NCBI GenBank assembly: GCA_008692225.1
Contig: VICG01000001.1
Coordinates: 3,573,501-3,637,500 of the forward strand
DNA: 64,000 nt
Source of the DNA: Monilinia fructicola
Lineage: Eukaryota; Ascomycota; Leotiomycetes; Helotiales; Sclerotiniaceae
Direction: 5' to 3'
Made by a program: the position numbers and the translations under genes. Position 1 is the stretch's first letter, and each line of letters starts with the position of its first letter. Under the pieces are notes generated by a model, which did no database searches, was not told the origin of the DNA, and saw only the letters and a program-made list of their open reading frames with translations. Below, piece after piece: positions 38,381 to 49,904 of the stretch.

Positions 38381-38530
38381 ATCAACTCAACTCAACTCAA
38401 CTCAAACAAATCATTCCAAATCAATCCAAATCAACTCAAATCCCAATCAACCAAACACTCACTACTCAACTCAACTCAACTCGACTCAACTCAACTCCAA
38501 CTCCAACTCCAACTACAACTCAACTCAACC
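38381..38530. repeat. (ACTCA)n and (ACTCC)n pentanucleotide repeats
   Basis: Runs at 38381-38406 and 38464-38530 are built from CTCAA/CTCCAA units; they sit 500-650 bp upstream of the CET1 start. Confidence 0.85.
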
Positions 38531-39037
38531 CATCTCATTCATTGTCTGCTCGAAATTCCATCCCTCCCAAACCAAAAAATTAAAAAAGGAAAAAAAAAAC
38601 AAAACAAAACAAAAAAACACCCGTATCCATTACACCAACCATACAGTTTCAAATTACCATCACAACCTCAAATGTGTCTACAGTAAATTCCAATTAATAC
38701 TTTGAACTTTCCCTACTTGACTATCTGCGACCATATTTACTCTTGCTTCATCCCCTCCGTTTCCCATTATTGTTTGCGTAGTTCTAAACTTCCTATCCTG
38801 ACACTTCCTTTGTTCGAATGCATTTGCATTTGCCTGCGCCTTTGCGCCAACATCATTATCACCGATTTACGAGAACGATATCGATCCAACTCTACGACTA
38901 ATCATTATATCGTTATCAAATGAACAACCACTCAAGATTTATACAGCCAGTTTTGAGAGTGTAGCGCGTGGGGTCACAATAAGAGAGAAGAGCGTGTGTA
39001 TATTGGTGATGGTGCGCATGGAAAACGAGTCGCAAAC

Positions 39038-41489
39038 ATGGACCTTCGTTCGATCATCAATACAGAAAATGGTGAAGGAGGACAATCGACGCAAAATGCG
39101 CCGCCTCCACCGGTAACTCCAATTCAAACGGGTCTCCCACCAGGTCAAACCTATAGAACTTATAGTCATTCGTCGCAGGCCTCACCAGGTCCGGGCAAAC
39201 ATGGCTCACAATCGCAAGAGTACGGTTCACAAAAATGGTGGTGGGCCTTATGCATCACCAACTACCTATCAAGCATCTCATCTAGGTCGACCGCTTCCTC
39301 CTACTCCCATTCAAGCACCTCCGCCAAACGACCTTCGCTCTCCAGCAGGTTCTTATTCGGCCCCCTCACCTTTTCGGCATACTTCTACTTCATCCATTAG
39401 TGCTGCCGGTGGTCAATATCCGTTCCCGCAGAATCTTCAAAATCCACAAAGTCCTGCTCAACACCATCAATACCCCCCAACTTTTCACCACCAATCCCTA
39501 AGAGATAGTTATTCACAACCTAATCCACCTCCTCAATTACAACATTACAATTCACAAACACAAGAATCACCACCTCCACAAACCCCCGTTGGAATTCCCG
39601 GGGCAACTCATCCCTATCTTCAACATCAAAGATCACAATCTTCACTTTCGAATTCTACCCCTCCGTCAGCGCACAGTCAGCAGCAGCAATATCCAAACCA
39701 ATTCACTCAAGATAGTCCCATTTCGATAAATCAATTCCCAATTCAGCATCAACGACGACAATCCCAACAGTCTCAACCTGGTACCCCTCTAGGTCCTCCT
39801 TCACAACCACAACGCCAATCGTCTGGCGCATTTGCACAACCTGCAAGTCCTCACCAACAACGGGCGGTATCCACAGCCTCTTATCACAGTACTCAATATA
39901 ATCAAACATCTCCTGCTCCCCCGAACGTCTCAATCCCACCTCGAATGCCAACCACCCCACGCAGTGCTCACGACTCTCAAAGAAATTCAACGAGCTCCAC
40001 GCAGCCAAGGTCTATGAGTGAAAGAGAAAGAAGTCTCAGTGTTAGTCCCAAAACGCGTCTGCCCAGTCAGACGAGAGCAAATTCAGTCATTCAACAGCGG
40101 CCAGAAGAATTCAACGGCTCCACAAAACGCAAATTGGAAGCTCGAGAGATGTCTTTCGAAGCGCCTCAACGAGTTGAGCAATACGATGATAAGCCACAGA
40201 TCAACGGCGGCCGCCAATCCAGTTCGGTCGCAGGTTCTTCTCCTCAACAACCACCGAGAAAGAGAATTCGTTATACCGAGCCACCAATATGGGCGCGAAG
40301 TGCCAAAGGTGTAAAAGGGTTAGGCCGTAAGATCAACGGAAGACAGGAACCTCCACAGCCATCTGCACAGGGTCCGCCGGCTTCGTTGAGAAAACAAGAA
40401 AGCAATGGAATGCACCAAGCATCACCAGCAGTCTCACGGCCACTTGGAGGGAACGATTATGATTGGGATGGCCCTCTTGGCCCATGGGAGCCGAGCATAA
40501 CTGGCAGAAAGCCACAAGAGGAGATGACAAAGCTAGTGGCAGACTTCCTATTCATGCACGTTGTTAATCGAGAGGATACCCGAGAACTGGCCAGTCGAGG
40601 GGTGGAAGTGGAAATTGAAGCGAAGCTGGGTCAACTTGTCAGTAAGGAGACGAATACGAGGCTGAATCTGCCAATTCGGTCTGAAACAATACTTATGGAT
40701 AATCAGTTCATTGCTTTCAAAAGCACTATGACTGAGGTATGTTACACATATGACTCGTTGTCGCATTGCTAACATGACAACAGGCCCAACATAAGAACCT
40801 CAACGAATATTTGAATGAAAGAGTCAAGGACTGTTATCCAAATAATCCTAGCCAACCGAAACGAAGAGTTAAGATCGATTACTTACATCGACGGGAGACG
40901 GATAAATTCTACGAGCTCCCTTCTTCAATGCACGCCACGTTACCTCCGGCTCTTCGGGCCTTACTTAACCCTCGTTACACTGTGAAAGTCCGTGTTACAC
41001 ATGATCAGAAGACAGGTCAACCGCTGGCCAAGATTATCAAAGCTAGAGTTGCAGATCTGGATATCTTTTTCCCTAGCTTGATACTTGATTGCCGCATCAG
41101 CATAAACTTCGAAATGAGGTTTGACGGCGACATAGATGATCTCATTGCTTCAAGTGATGGGGCTCAAAGACCAGATCGCAACAAGGATCGTTTGAGTTAT
41201 AAGCAATCGCACTATCAAGTTGACCTTACGCAAGTGACTCAAAGCTTAGTATCAAACGTGAGCCACCATTGTCTCCTATCTTGATGTTATTTAGAGCTAA
41301 CAATATCAGGGTATAACTCGAACCGAAAAGGAACATGAACTTGAAATTGAACTCTCAGCAGCAGCTGTCAGAGAACAGGGTCTCAAAGCTAGAAATGGCG
41401 AACCACATGATTACGCAAAATTAGTGGAAGGTCTGATAGACAATGTTCGTCTACTAGCCAGACAAGCTTCACCAGCACCCACTCTTTGA
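39038..41489 (+). CDS. CET1: mRNA-capping enzyme subunit beta (RNA 5'-triphosphatase Cet1)
   Basis: This metal-dependent triphosphatase of the tunnel family removes the gamma phosphate of nascent pre-mRNA before capping. The catalytic domain is spread over the end of exon 1 (to 40736), exon 2 (40784-41257) and exon 3 (41310-41489), with introns of 47 and 52 bp. Both metal-binding glutamate motifs are present, VEVEIEAKLG and ELEIELS. About 370 residues of Gln/Pro/Ser-rich disordered sequence precede it. The start is ambiguous. ATG 39038 (MDLRSIINTENG, fungal-like) opens a frame that leaves the main frame around the A5 run at 39231-39235. ATG 39201, with good context (AAACATGG), starts directly in the main frame. 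An intron 39189-39285 would also join the frames, but its donor is weak. The catalytic part looks intact. Confidence 0.9.
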
Positions 41490-43507
41490 GAAGAAAATAC
41501 CCCTCTTACTGTATGGAGAATGAATACCCCACTTTTTTGTTTCGCAGAAATTCTACTTTTCACATCATGGCGTTTTAGGACAGGGTAAAATTGGAGGTTG
41601 GACACCTCATAATGGATGTGTGGACATGATCGCAATGATATCAGGTGTTGCAAGTCTTTTTTTTTCTTGCAAACATTTCATCTTCATCCTTGAGCTTCAC
41701 CTACCGCATCGAATCAGATTGGCGTGGTGTCTTGTGATTACATACGGAAAGGAACATTAATTCGGCTATTTTGAAAGGGGGCTTTTTCATGACATCATGC
41801 ATATCGGATGGGCTATGGAATGAGATGAAGAGACTTGATTTCTGTGTGTTAAAATTATTATGATTTGAAGTTTGAGACGATGGCTGGGTCGCTGGTATCT
41901 TATGATGATGGAATATTTCCATCAAGATAAAAGGGGGACTGGGGGAGGGGGATGGGGTGTAGGAAAATTTTGGAAAAGAAACTTTAAGTGCTAAAGCTTC
42001 TTTACTTGGTAGTTAAATACCTAGTCGAGTAATCTGCTCTCTTTTTCTTTCCCTCTCTCTGTCTATCTACCTATTTCAACCGAATTATCAGTAAAGATAA
42101 GTGGATGGATAAATAGATAGATGGATAGACCTTTGTAAATTCCAAAAAATGTATTATTTTATGTATTTATTGTATTCATTGATTGTATGTTTTTTGTATT
42201 CATCTTGCTGGGTTTTTGTATGCATGTGTGTGTGTGTTTGTATGTATGCGTGTATGTTTGTATGTATATGAATATGACGTATTGAGGTTCTTTTCGTCAA
42301 ATACCTGGTGTATAGGATTCGGATTTGGATCTGGATTGTGATGTGAGATTTGGGTAGATACTTAGGTAGGTAGATCGGTGGGTATCGTCACCCTGAGGTG
42401 CACTGTTCGAGGAACTGAATAGTGGAAGTATTGGCTTTACTTCTCTCCGACTCTGCGCTGCAGTAGATATGTGGTAGTTTCTCGGACAAGATCCGAGCAG
42501 ATATTAACCCTGGTTTACGAGGAACAGATCCTCATTTCAACTCAGGGATGACCTGAGGTGAATGATAGTTGTTAGGTGTTGTCACTTGCACCGAACCAAC
42601 TTGATGGAGATAGATGCATGGATACCCCTTTACTCCTTCGGGCGTATGCTAATATACGGAATTCGGGATAATGGGGGGCGACCTAGGGGAGGGGAGGCTT
42701 GTGGGTTAACTGAGGTTCTGGTCGAAGACCAAAGAAAGGAAATTAGATATCCTAAGTCCGGAGTCTCGTTAGCCGCCGTTGTTGGGGAAAAGTCACGGGA
42801 TAAGGATAGATCTACCCGGACCACACATGGGCGCTTGCCTCCTTCATTTTTAGGTTTACGACGTTGTTCCATCTACGTTCCCTTACATATACTTTGGTTA
42901 ATCAATTAAGGTTATGGAAAATCGAACCACTTTTATACAAATCTTTCTTGCTGTCAGAGTACTTGGGCATTGGCTTATCATCTACTTCCCAGTTCTCGTC
43001 CCTATACCCTCGTTGCTGTGTACGGAGTAGTATTCATGTTCTGATCGTTCGTTCCTGAGATTGATACCCGACAGTACAAACTTCTTAACTGTACTCGGTA
43101 ACTAGGTACTCGGTACTTGGGTGCTGGGTTCCAGGGTCCTGAGTAACAGGGTCCTGGACAACAGGGTCCTGGTTAACTAAGGAGCAGATCTCCAAGGTAA
43201 ACTTACGAATACGTAACGACAAGCATTTTCCTTTCTTCGCCGCCTCCCAGGTGAGCATGGTTGTGACGTGTAAGGATATGCCCGCGGAACCTGCCAGCAT
43301 TGCTATGATCAATCTGTCATCAAAGTGACTTCTAGATCTTCAATCACAAGACGGTATGGGGTTCTTAAATATCTTTTGCCCTCCTGATCCCATCCTCTCC
43401 TTCATCCAGAACTTTGCCCAGCCTTCAGAATCTCCTTCCAAGCCACAAAGGTCATGAGATGACCTTCATCATGTTGGTATCTTATACAACTTTGCTGCTT
43501 AGGAAGG
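41490..43507. other. Spacer, no supported gene
   Basis: It contains a TG-rich tract (42217-42269), a TACGGAGTA word at 43021 and a 15-bp tandem repeat near 43.15 kb. Frames of 60-115 codons here lack motifs. Confidence 0.6.
43132..43176. repeat. 15-bp tandem repeat, three units
   Basis: Three units share the core CAGGGTCCTG followed by five variable bases (43132-43146, 43147-43161, 43162-43176). Confidence 0.85.
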
Positions 43508-45362
43508 ATGGCCACCAGTAATAAAGATACACAAGCGGTGGCGCAGCATTTCGGTAATGACAATAGAAACAATTTTATCGTCCCCAGTCGACCGTACCAA
43601 CAAGCATCTGCAACAGGGAAGATTAAGAATGCGACACAGAAGAAAGAAATCAAGTTTCGGGCCAGACTACCCAAAGTGAAGACGGGATGTCAGAATTGCA
43701 AGTGAGTTTTGGATTCGCAGTCGGCTACAGAGTAACTAACGACCACACAGAATCAGAAGGATCAAATGCGACGAGACGAAGCCGGGCTGCATTCGTTGTT
43801 TTAAATTTGGAATTTATTGTAGTGGATATTCAAAGCAACCGGATAAGATTCAATCAAAATCTCGTACAATCGTGCCCATTCTACCTAAGGGGAAAGCTTC
43901 TAATGTCACAAGAGAGTCGATAGTCGAAGTATTCATTGGACCTCGATTCACAGAAGAACTTGAGACAAGATACTTCAGATATTTCTGCGAGAATGCGGCA
44001 GGCTTAGCAGGGCCACTTCGGACTGGGGTTTGGTCTGAAATTATTCCTCAGGTGTGTGAAATCGAGCCATACATAGGGCATGGTTTAGTAGCTCTGGGCG
44101 CCTTTATCAAGCATCGCAAAGAGATCAGCAATGGAAGCGCATCATCAAGTCCTCATAAACACCGCGAATTTGCTTTGAGAGAATATGGAAAGAGTCTACG
44201 AGGTATGCAGGAAGCAATAAATAAGAATGAAGGCCTGAGCCCCAGAACTGCTTTGATTGCGTGTATGTTAGTTTTTTGCATCGAAAGCATCCAGGGACAT
44301 CAAGAATCAGCATCTATTCACGCAACAAATGGTATCGTGATGATGTATGATCTCTACAAAGCGGATGGGGCACGTTGCTCCTTTGGTAGGGATAATCACA
44401 TCGGACCAGAACTTCAGAGAGCATTCACGGACTTGGATTTACAAGTTTTGTACTTCTTTGACCTCCGCTCTACAGCTCATCATCTTATGATTAAAGAACA
44501 GATCAATCGCTACAACCTCAGTGGAGTGCTACTTCCGTTCCAGAACATAACGGATTGTTATGCGCATTTACAAGCAATTATGAGACGGAATCTTCACTTT
44601 ATCAATATTGTAAGAAAATCACTTGCGGGCTCTGAGGGTCAAAATCAATCTAGGCACTTTAAACCCAGCCACTGGAAGGACGCTCCGAACATTCGATCAA
44701 ACAAGAGCCCATCGTTCCTAGTCGAAAACGAAGTCAGAAACGAAGTCAGATTTCCACCTGAAATGTTACACGAACGCGACATCTACTTAGCCGACATGGC
44801 CAATTGGGAAGAAGCCTCTGAAGATATTTTTCGACAATGCATGTCCTCTCCTCACAGTGAATCGTTTTGTACCGCTGCACTCCTCAAAGCACATGCGGCG
44901 GCAAGTAAAATAACACTTCATGGGTCTTTTTACGGAGATGAAGTTGAATATGATCAACTCGAACCATATTTTAGCACCATCATTACCTATTGTGCACTTG
45001 TTCATCCATACTATTCAACTTCTTCATATCACACCAACCTTGGTATTCTGATGCCACTCTTCACAGTGGGCTTGCATTGTAGGGATAAGGTTCTGAGAGA
45101 TCGAGCAATAGCCATGTCTTTTGTCAGCAAAGAATATAGGGAAGGTGTATGGGATAGTTATCTGGGGAGGTTCATTTGTCAATGGATCAGAGATTTGGAA
45201 GAACCTTGGCGAGATGCAGATGGACACATACCTCAAGATATGAGGGCAAAACTTATAGGACTAGATGTAGTGGTTGATAAACGAACGGCCCAAATGTTTT
45301 GTACGCAGAGAGCTGGACCGGGTTTGGGACGTGTTACCAAGGATATCATTGTTACTTGGTGA
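43508..45362 (+). CDS. Zn2Cys6 fungal transcription factor, 601 aa
   Basis: Exon 1 is 43508-43701, the intron 43702-43750 (49 bp) lies inside the zinc cluster, and exon 2 is 43751-45362. The binuclear cluster has Cys61, 64, 71, 78, 81, 88 in the order C-X2-C-X6-C-X6-C-X2-C-X6-C, with a basic loop KIRRIK. The remaining 500 residues resemble the helical regulatory region common to fungal C6 factors (for example the segment ALREYGKSLRGMQEAI). A nuclear, DNA-binding role is expected; the targets are unknown. There is no linker/coiled-coil heptad that would firmly indicate a dimer. It lies 3.4 kb from a P450 pseudogene and 6.3 kb from a P450 gene, separated from them by JIP5, so a regulatory link is only a guess. 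Confidence 0.92.
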
Positions 45363-45804
45363 TCCCTCAAGTGCACATGGGTGGATCGATATTACGGGAA
45401 GTTGGGAGGATTTAATGTAAGCATCACTTATTGCGCGGAAGCTATATATGTACGAGTAGGCAACTAGAGATCTGTCACTTCACCATGGGCGTCAATAGAT
45501 GAGCCCAAATAACACTTTCAGACATCATGTCTCCATCCGTTGGCTCGCTCCTGGGAAAATACACCAACATCAAGCACACCATTTCATCCAAACCTCCTCT
45601 TTCAAAACCTCGTCATTTCTCCGATGTCAACTCGACTCCAACAGTCTTCGATCATCCCCATCACATCACATCGCATCACATCGCATCGCATCGCATCACT
45701 AACCCCCTCCGAACCTCACATTCCAACACTCTCGTCCCGTCAGCCGTACATCTTCGAATCGCCCTGCTAATCTCAATCCCATAAGAGTACCGTGCCTAGG
45801 GGGT

Positions 45805-45829
45805 GTCTGTCTGTCTGTACTTCTGTATT

Positions 45830-45866
<37 letters not shown>

Positions 45867-45880
45867 ACTTCTGTACTTCT
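45805..45880. repeat. (CTGT)n microsatellite
   Basis: Two CTGT runs are broken by ACTTCTGTATTT-like sequence; the longer is about nine units. Confidence 0.92.
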
Positions 45881-46183
45881 TCTGTACTGTACTGCACTGC
45901 ACAACCAACCAGCCACCAAACCCATCCCAAGATCATCACATCCACGTCCCGCAACGTCCATCCCAACTCGCTCTTGTCGTCGAGCAATTGCAATTGCAAT
46001 TACAATCGCAAGCTGCATTCAGATGTTGGCGGGATGGCCGACGCTCGGTTAGTCTACCAGGGAACGAACGAACGAACGGTCGTGGGAGATCCGCGGCGGT
46101 GGATTCGTGGCGTGGCGGGGACGTGGGGACGTGGGTATGGGATGCATGCATGCATGTGGCGGGCGTGGAGTGCGATTCTGTTT

Positions 46184-46204
46184 GGGTGGGTGGGTGTTGG
46201 GGGG
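46184..46204 (+). other. G-quadruplex-type motif
   Basis: Four G-runs are separated by loops of 1, 1 and 4 bases (GGGTGGGTGGGTGTT then six G). A second triple run follows at 46223-46234. Confidence 0.7.
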
Positions 46205-47028
46205 TCTGTCTGGAAGTTGGTAGGGGTGGGTGGGTACTCCGTAGGTGTGTAGCTCTTGCGATTGGTCATGGGGTGGGGTGGCGATGGCGATGGCGTGGGT
46301 CGGATGGAATTCGATGCTTCGGATTGATGTTGAGGCTTGGAGCGCGGGTTGGCTGGAGTAGCGGTGGATCGCTCGCGGTGGGTTGATTATGAGACAGACG
46401 GTCGTGAGTGATCACGGCGGAGCAGCTCCAGAGCTCGTTTCTCCGCTCCTCGTCTCGTCTCGTCTCGTGGCGTTTGGAGACGGGTGTTCGTTAGGGGGTC
46501 GTAGCTGTAACCGAGTTTGGTATCGAATTAGCAATCTACTGTACTTTCACGGTGTGTGGGATAGCTAGGTAGTTAGCTGGCTGGTTACTCGAGGGATTTT
46601 TCTTCTTGTCCCATCTATCACATCCATCTTCTTCTTATCCATGTGAGTCCTTCCTTTCTTCCTTCTTTCCTCTCCTCCCCTCCAGAATCCTCATCGAAAA
46701 TGAAAAGAGAAAAAAAAAGACGTCTAAATCGATCCTGTTCGGCCAAGTCATCTTTGTTTTTCGATTTTTCGATGCCGATTCCCGCGATTTGCCTCGCCTC
46801 ACCGGGAGTGGAGATCTAACGCCCGGTGAGCGGCGTGACTACTCTGACTAGTCAGCTCCTGGTGAGGTTTTATCTTTGCTGGAGGCAGAGAGGAGAGGAA
46901 TTTGAGTGAATTACTTCTTGTGTGAACAAAATTATCAGGCTATTGAGGGTAAAATCCAGAAAGATGTGTATTTGCAATTCGTAGACTTTTGTACAATACA
47001 ACAGGGTATCATTGCGATTGAGTTAAAA

Positions 47029-48429
47029 TTATTCCATGCCCTTGAATCCCAGGATTCCATTATCAACCTGACCTTTCTTTCCCCTCTTCTTCTTGCGCTT
47101 CCTGCGGCCGCCGTCTTCCTCATCACTATCTTGCGCGTCACTGTCGTCACTGTCTTTTTCCAATGCTCTCTTGCCACCATCACCAATGACTTCGTCATTA
47201 TCCTCAATATCCTCCTCTTCTTCTTCGTCTTCTTCCTCTTCTTCATCCTCAAGCTTCTCTTGCCAGACTTTAATCGTCTCTCCACCTCCGGAAATCAGTC
47301 GACCCTCAACATCAAAACCTACAGCAACCACTGCCTCGATTTCATCATGTCTCAAATCTTCTACCACTCCCTTCGTTCCCCCAACTTTGACAACCTTGAC
47401 GCTCCCCTCACCACAACCAACCACCACGCACTTTCCCCCATAACTCCCCTCCAATTCCTCAGGTAAGGCAACCATGGAATCCAAACTCTCTCCACCCGTC
47501 TTTCCACGTCCATCGACAATAATCCTCTCACTTTGGTCATCCCAAACCCCCTTCTCCCACAGCGTGATAACCCCATTTCCATTCCCAACACAAACCTTCT
47601 CTCTTCCATATTGACCGCGCGCAGGTAATCCGCTCACATACACGCTACTCAACAATTCTTCCTCCTGATCCTCACTCTTAACCAAAACTCCCCTCCTTAA
47701 ATCCGTCACTGCCAATGTAGCTCCACCGGTCGTAATCCATTGTTTACTAAATCCACTCGTACTCATTTCGGTGGGTGGAAGTGGTGTCAAACTGGATATG
47801 TAATCCTCGTGTGGATAATGCGTTTGTGCGGGCTTACCTGTTTTGAAAGAATAGACATCACGGAGGTCGTAAAGATGCAGAGCGCGGGAGTCGGTGGCGA
47901 GGAGAAGAGTTAGGGGTGATAGGGCATGTAGAAGGGTTGGCGGATCAAGTGCGTCGGTGTTGGACTTGGCAATGCGGATTTTGGAAATGACCTGACCGGT
48001 TGCAGAAGCGGCGGCTTTGAGGAGGGAATCGGTGCCGGCGGAGTAGAGAACTGTTTTTTGTATATATCAGTATTGACGGATTGAAGATTAGAACATCAAT
48101 TACTTTATCAAGTCCTAAGATATAGGTTCGGTCAAACAAAAGTTGGGCAAAGGCTGGAATTACACACCTTCGCCATCATGACTGTATCCCAAGGTTCTAC
48201 AACTTCCCTTATGTCTCCTAGTCCTCCACTCCGTATCAATGGTACTAGTTCCAGTACTCACGACACTGGTATCACCGTCCTCATCATCAGCAGAAGATTC
48301 AGCAGCAGGCAGTCGGAAAGATTGTACATGGCCAGACGAGAGACCAACTGAGAGAATGGGTTCAGTGGGATGTAGCGCGTGAGTGAAGAGCTCGGAGCTC
48401 AGAGGTAATGTACAGAGGTTTTCAAACAT
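47029..48429 (-). CDS. JIP5: WD40 ribosome-biogenesis protein Jip5 (WDR55-like), 427 aa
   Basis: Exon 1 is 48429-48168, the intron 48167-48051 (117 bp, donor GTGTGT), exon 2 48050-47029. The protein is a seven-bladed WD40 propeller of the JIP5 family, needed for large ribosomal subunit production in the nucleolus. Typical segments are the start [72 protein letters not shown], and GGETIKVWQ near the end. The C-terminus is acidic (long Glu/Asp run) and then basic ([13 protein letters not shown]), as in other members, and ends in [10 protein letters not shown]. Length fits the family. Confidence 0.95.
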
Positions 48430-48751
48430 GATGATGAACGTCGATTTGGTTACTGGAGGGTTATGGCATTATTCGGATAACTGAGAACTAGTTGTAGGAT
48501 TCAATTGGGAATGTTGAAGAGAGAATTGATTAGAAGTTTCTTTTTGATGAAGGAGAAATTTTGACGAGGCTAGCGACGAAAGGCTAGATTTTTGCCAACG
48601 GTGTCACCGGGAACTAATAAGGCCACTAGAACTAAGGGTCGGTACGTACCTTGCAGCCGTCGGTAGCTTGCCTCCACTTCTACAATCAACGTCAATCATC
48701 TAAATTATATACGGAGTATACCACTTCACTAACAATTGTTGCAACGCTTTT
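48430..48751. other. Short spacer with one TACGGAGTA word
   Basis: This is the upstream region of JIP5 and the 3' flank of the P450 pseudogene. One TACGGAGTA word is at 48710. Nothing else is seen. Confidence 0.6.
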
Positions 48752-49904
48752 CTAACAAATGATTTCAATTCCGCGCTGTTGGATTGAATATCTCAGTAAA
48801 AGGCTATTTGCTTCGCAATAAGACTCTCTAGTAGTTCTAGTTACCCACTCTGTTTTCTTCATCTGCAACAACAAGACAATCTCACTGTCCCACGCACTTT
48901 TCTCAGTCCTTTGCCTGGCCTCTTCTATACTTTCTCCTTTCTCGGAAACTACCTCAATCCGATGTTTCTTGAACAGCGCCATCATACTAGCAAAAACTCT
49001 ACCATTCAGAATTTGTTACCTGGGCATGCGCGGGCTTCCTCTGACCAAGGAACATAAGTACCGGTGGGTGGTAAAAACAGATGCTCTCCCTCAGGTTTTG
49101 ATTTTATCTTGCTTTGTAGGTTTGAGCCGTAGGAAGAGCCTTGAGTTAGCACCCAAAGACTAGGTCTCCATTCCAATCCATCACCTCCCCAGTATTTTGG
49201 ATGCGAGTGTATTGCGTTGATATTCGAGATCACACGGCAATGCGCGGGGGTGATAACGGTCTTGTCATTGAGCGTGAGTGGTTATGGTCTTGGTAGATCC
49301 ATTCCTTCGGATCATCACCAATAACCACAGCTCCGCCACCCAGTCCTGTACTTCAGGATTTGTAGCGAGTAGATAAAGAGTCCAGTTCACTGTAATAGCC
49401 CTCGTATCATGCCCGGCAAAGTTATATCCAAATATTTTGCCACGAACTTCATCCTCGGTCAATCCTCTTCCACCTACGCTTTGTCTCCCGTCTATTCGGA
49501 CAATTCGTCGGGTGCCATGGTCCATGAATTGGTGATATTCTGACTGCCGGGTTTCTCTTGATGTATGAGCTCTTTTTCGTCATAATAGCGAGCTTTCAGC
49601 CTTGAAGATAGGAATCGGCTCTATCTCCACCAGTGCTACTCATAACTGAGCGTGTCTCAAGGTTAGTTTGGGATGTTTTTGTCTGGACTGTGTCAATAGC
49701 CTCGACCTCGGCTACGGTATGAGGCTCGGTGCTGTTTGACAGAATCATTTTGCTGATATTTCGAAAGTTTGAAAAATGTTTGAAGAATTCTCTTGCTTTC
49801 CAGTTCCACATCTTGAACGTAAAGCTAACTGCTGGGAACGTTGCAACCTTCACCTGTGGCCAGGGTGAGATAAAATAGCTGCTAAATATCAATATTGAAA
49901 TCAC
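48752..49904 (-). pseudogene. Decayed cytochrome P450, N-terminally truncated
   Basis: Scattered but ordered P450 pieces can be read on the minus strand. They are a linker with STGGDRAD, then RLKARYYDEKE, GLTEDEVRG, the I-helix FAGHDTRAITVNWTLYLL, then NAIHSHPKYWG, LEWRPS, the heme loop VPWSEEARACPGNKF, and finally ALFKKHRIE...VLLLQMK. They lie in different frames. I count at least three frameshifts (near 49.61, 49.51 and 49.00 kb) and a stop just after the heme loop. A deletion near 49.25-49.30 kb removes the K-helix, so no ExxR remains. Nothing recognisable as the first 150-200 residues is found upstream. It cannot encode a working enzyme. The retained consensus means decay is moderate in age. 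Confidence 0.85.

Larger units (their letters stand above)
36549..39037. other. Divergent spacer with repeats and a long palindrome
   Basis: This is the shared upstream region of RPN2 (-) and CET1 (+). It holds three ACCTAGGT words (37791, 37838, 38216), an approximate duplication (37501-37590 and 37855-37955), a 46-bp AT palindrome, a GGAT-type run at 37396-37416 and long ACTCA repeats. No gene is supported. Confidence 0.6.
45363..47028. other. Convergent spacer, locally GC- and G-rich
   Basis: It holds GCATC-type repeats (45663-45700), a CTGT microsatellite, a G-quadruplex-type motif, (CTCGT)4 at 46449-46468 and a TACGGAGTA word at 46235. Composition at 46050-46500 is clearly more GC-rich than the flanks. 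Many overlapping frames are open on both strands, but none has a motif. Confidence 0.6.

Noticed and set aside
45499..46386. Overlapping open frames on both strands of the GC-rich spacer
   Set aside because: They arise from low-complexity CTGT, CATCG and G-rich repeats lacking stops; none has a motif.
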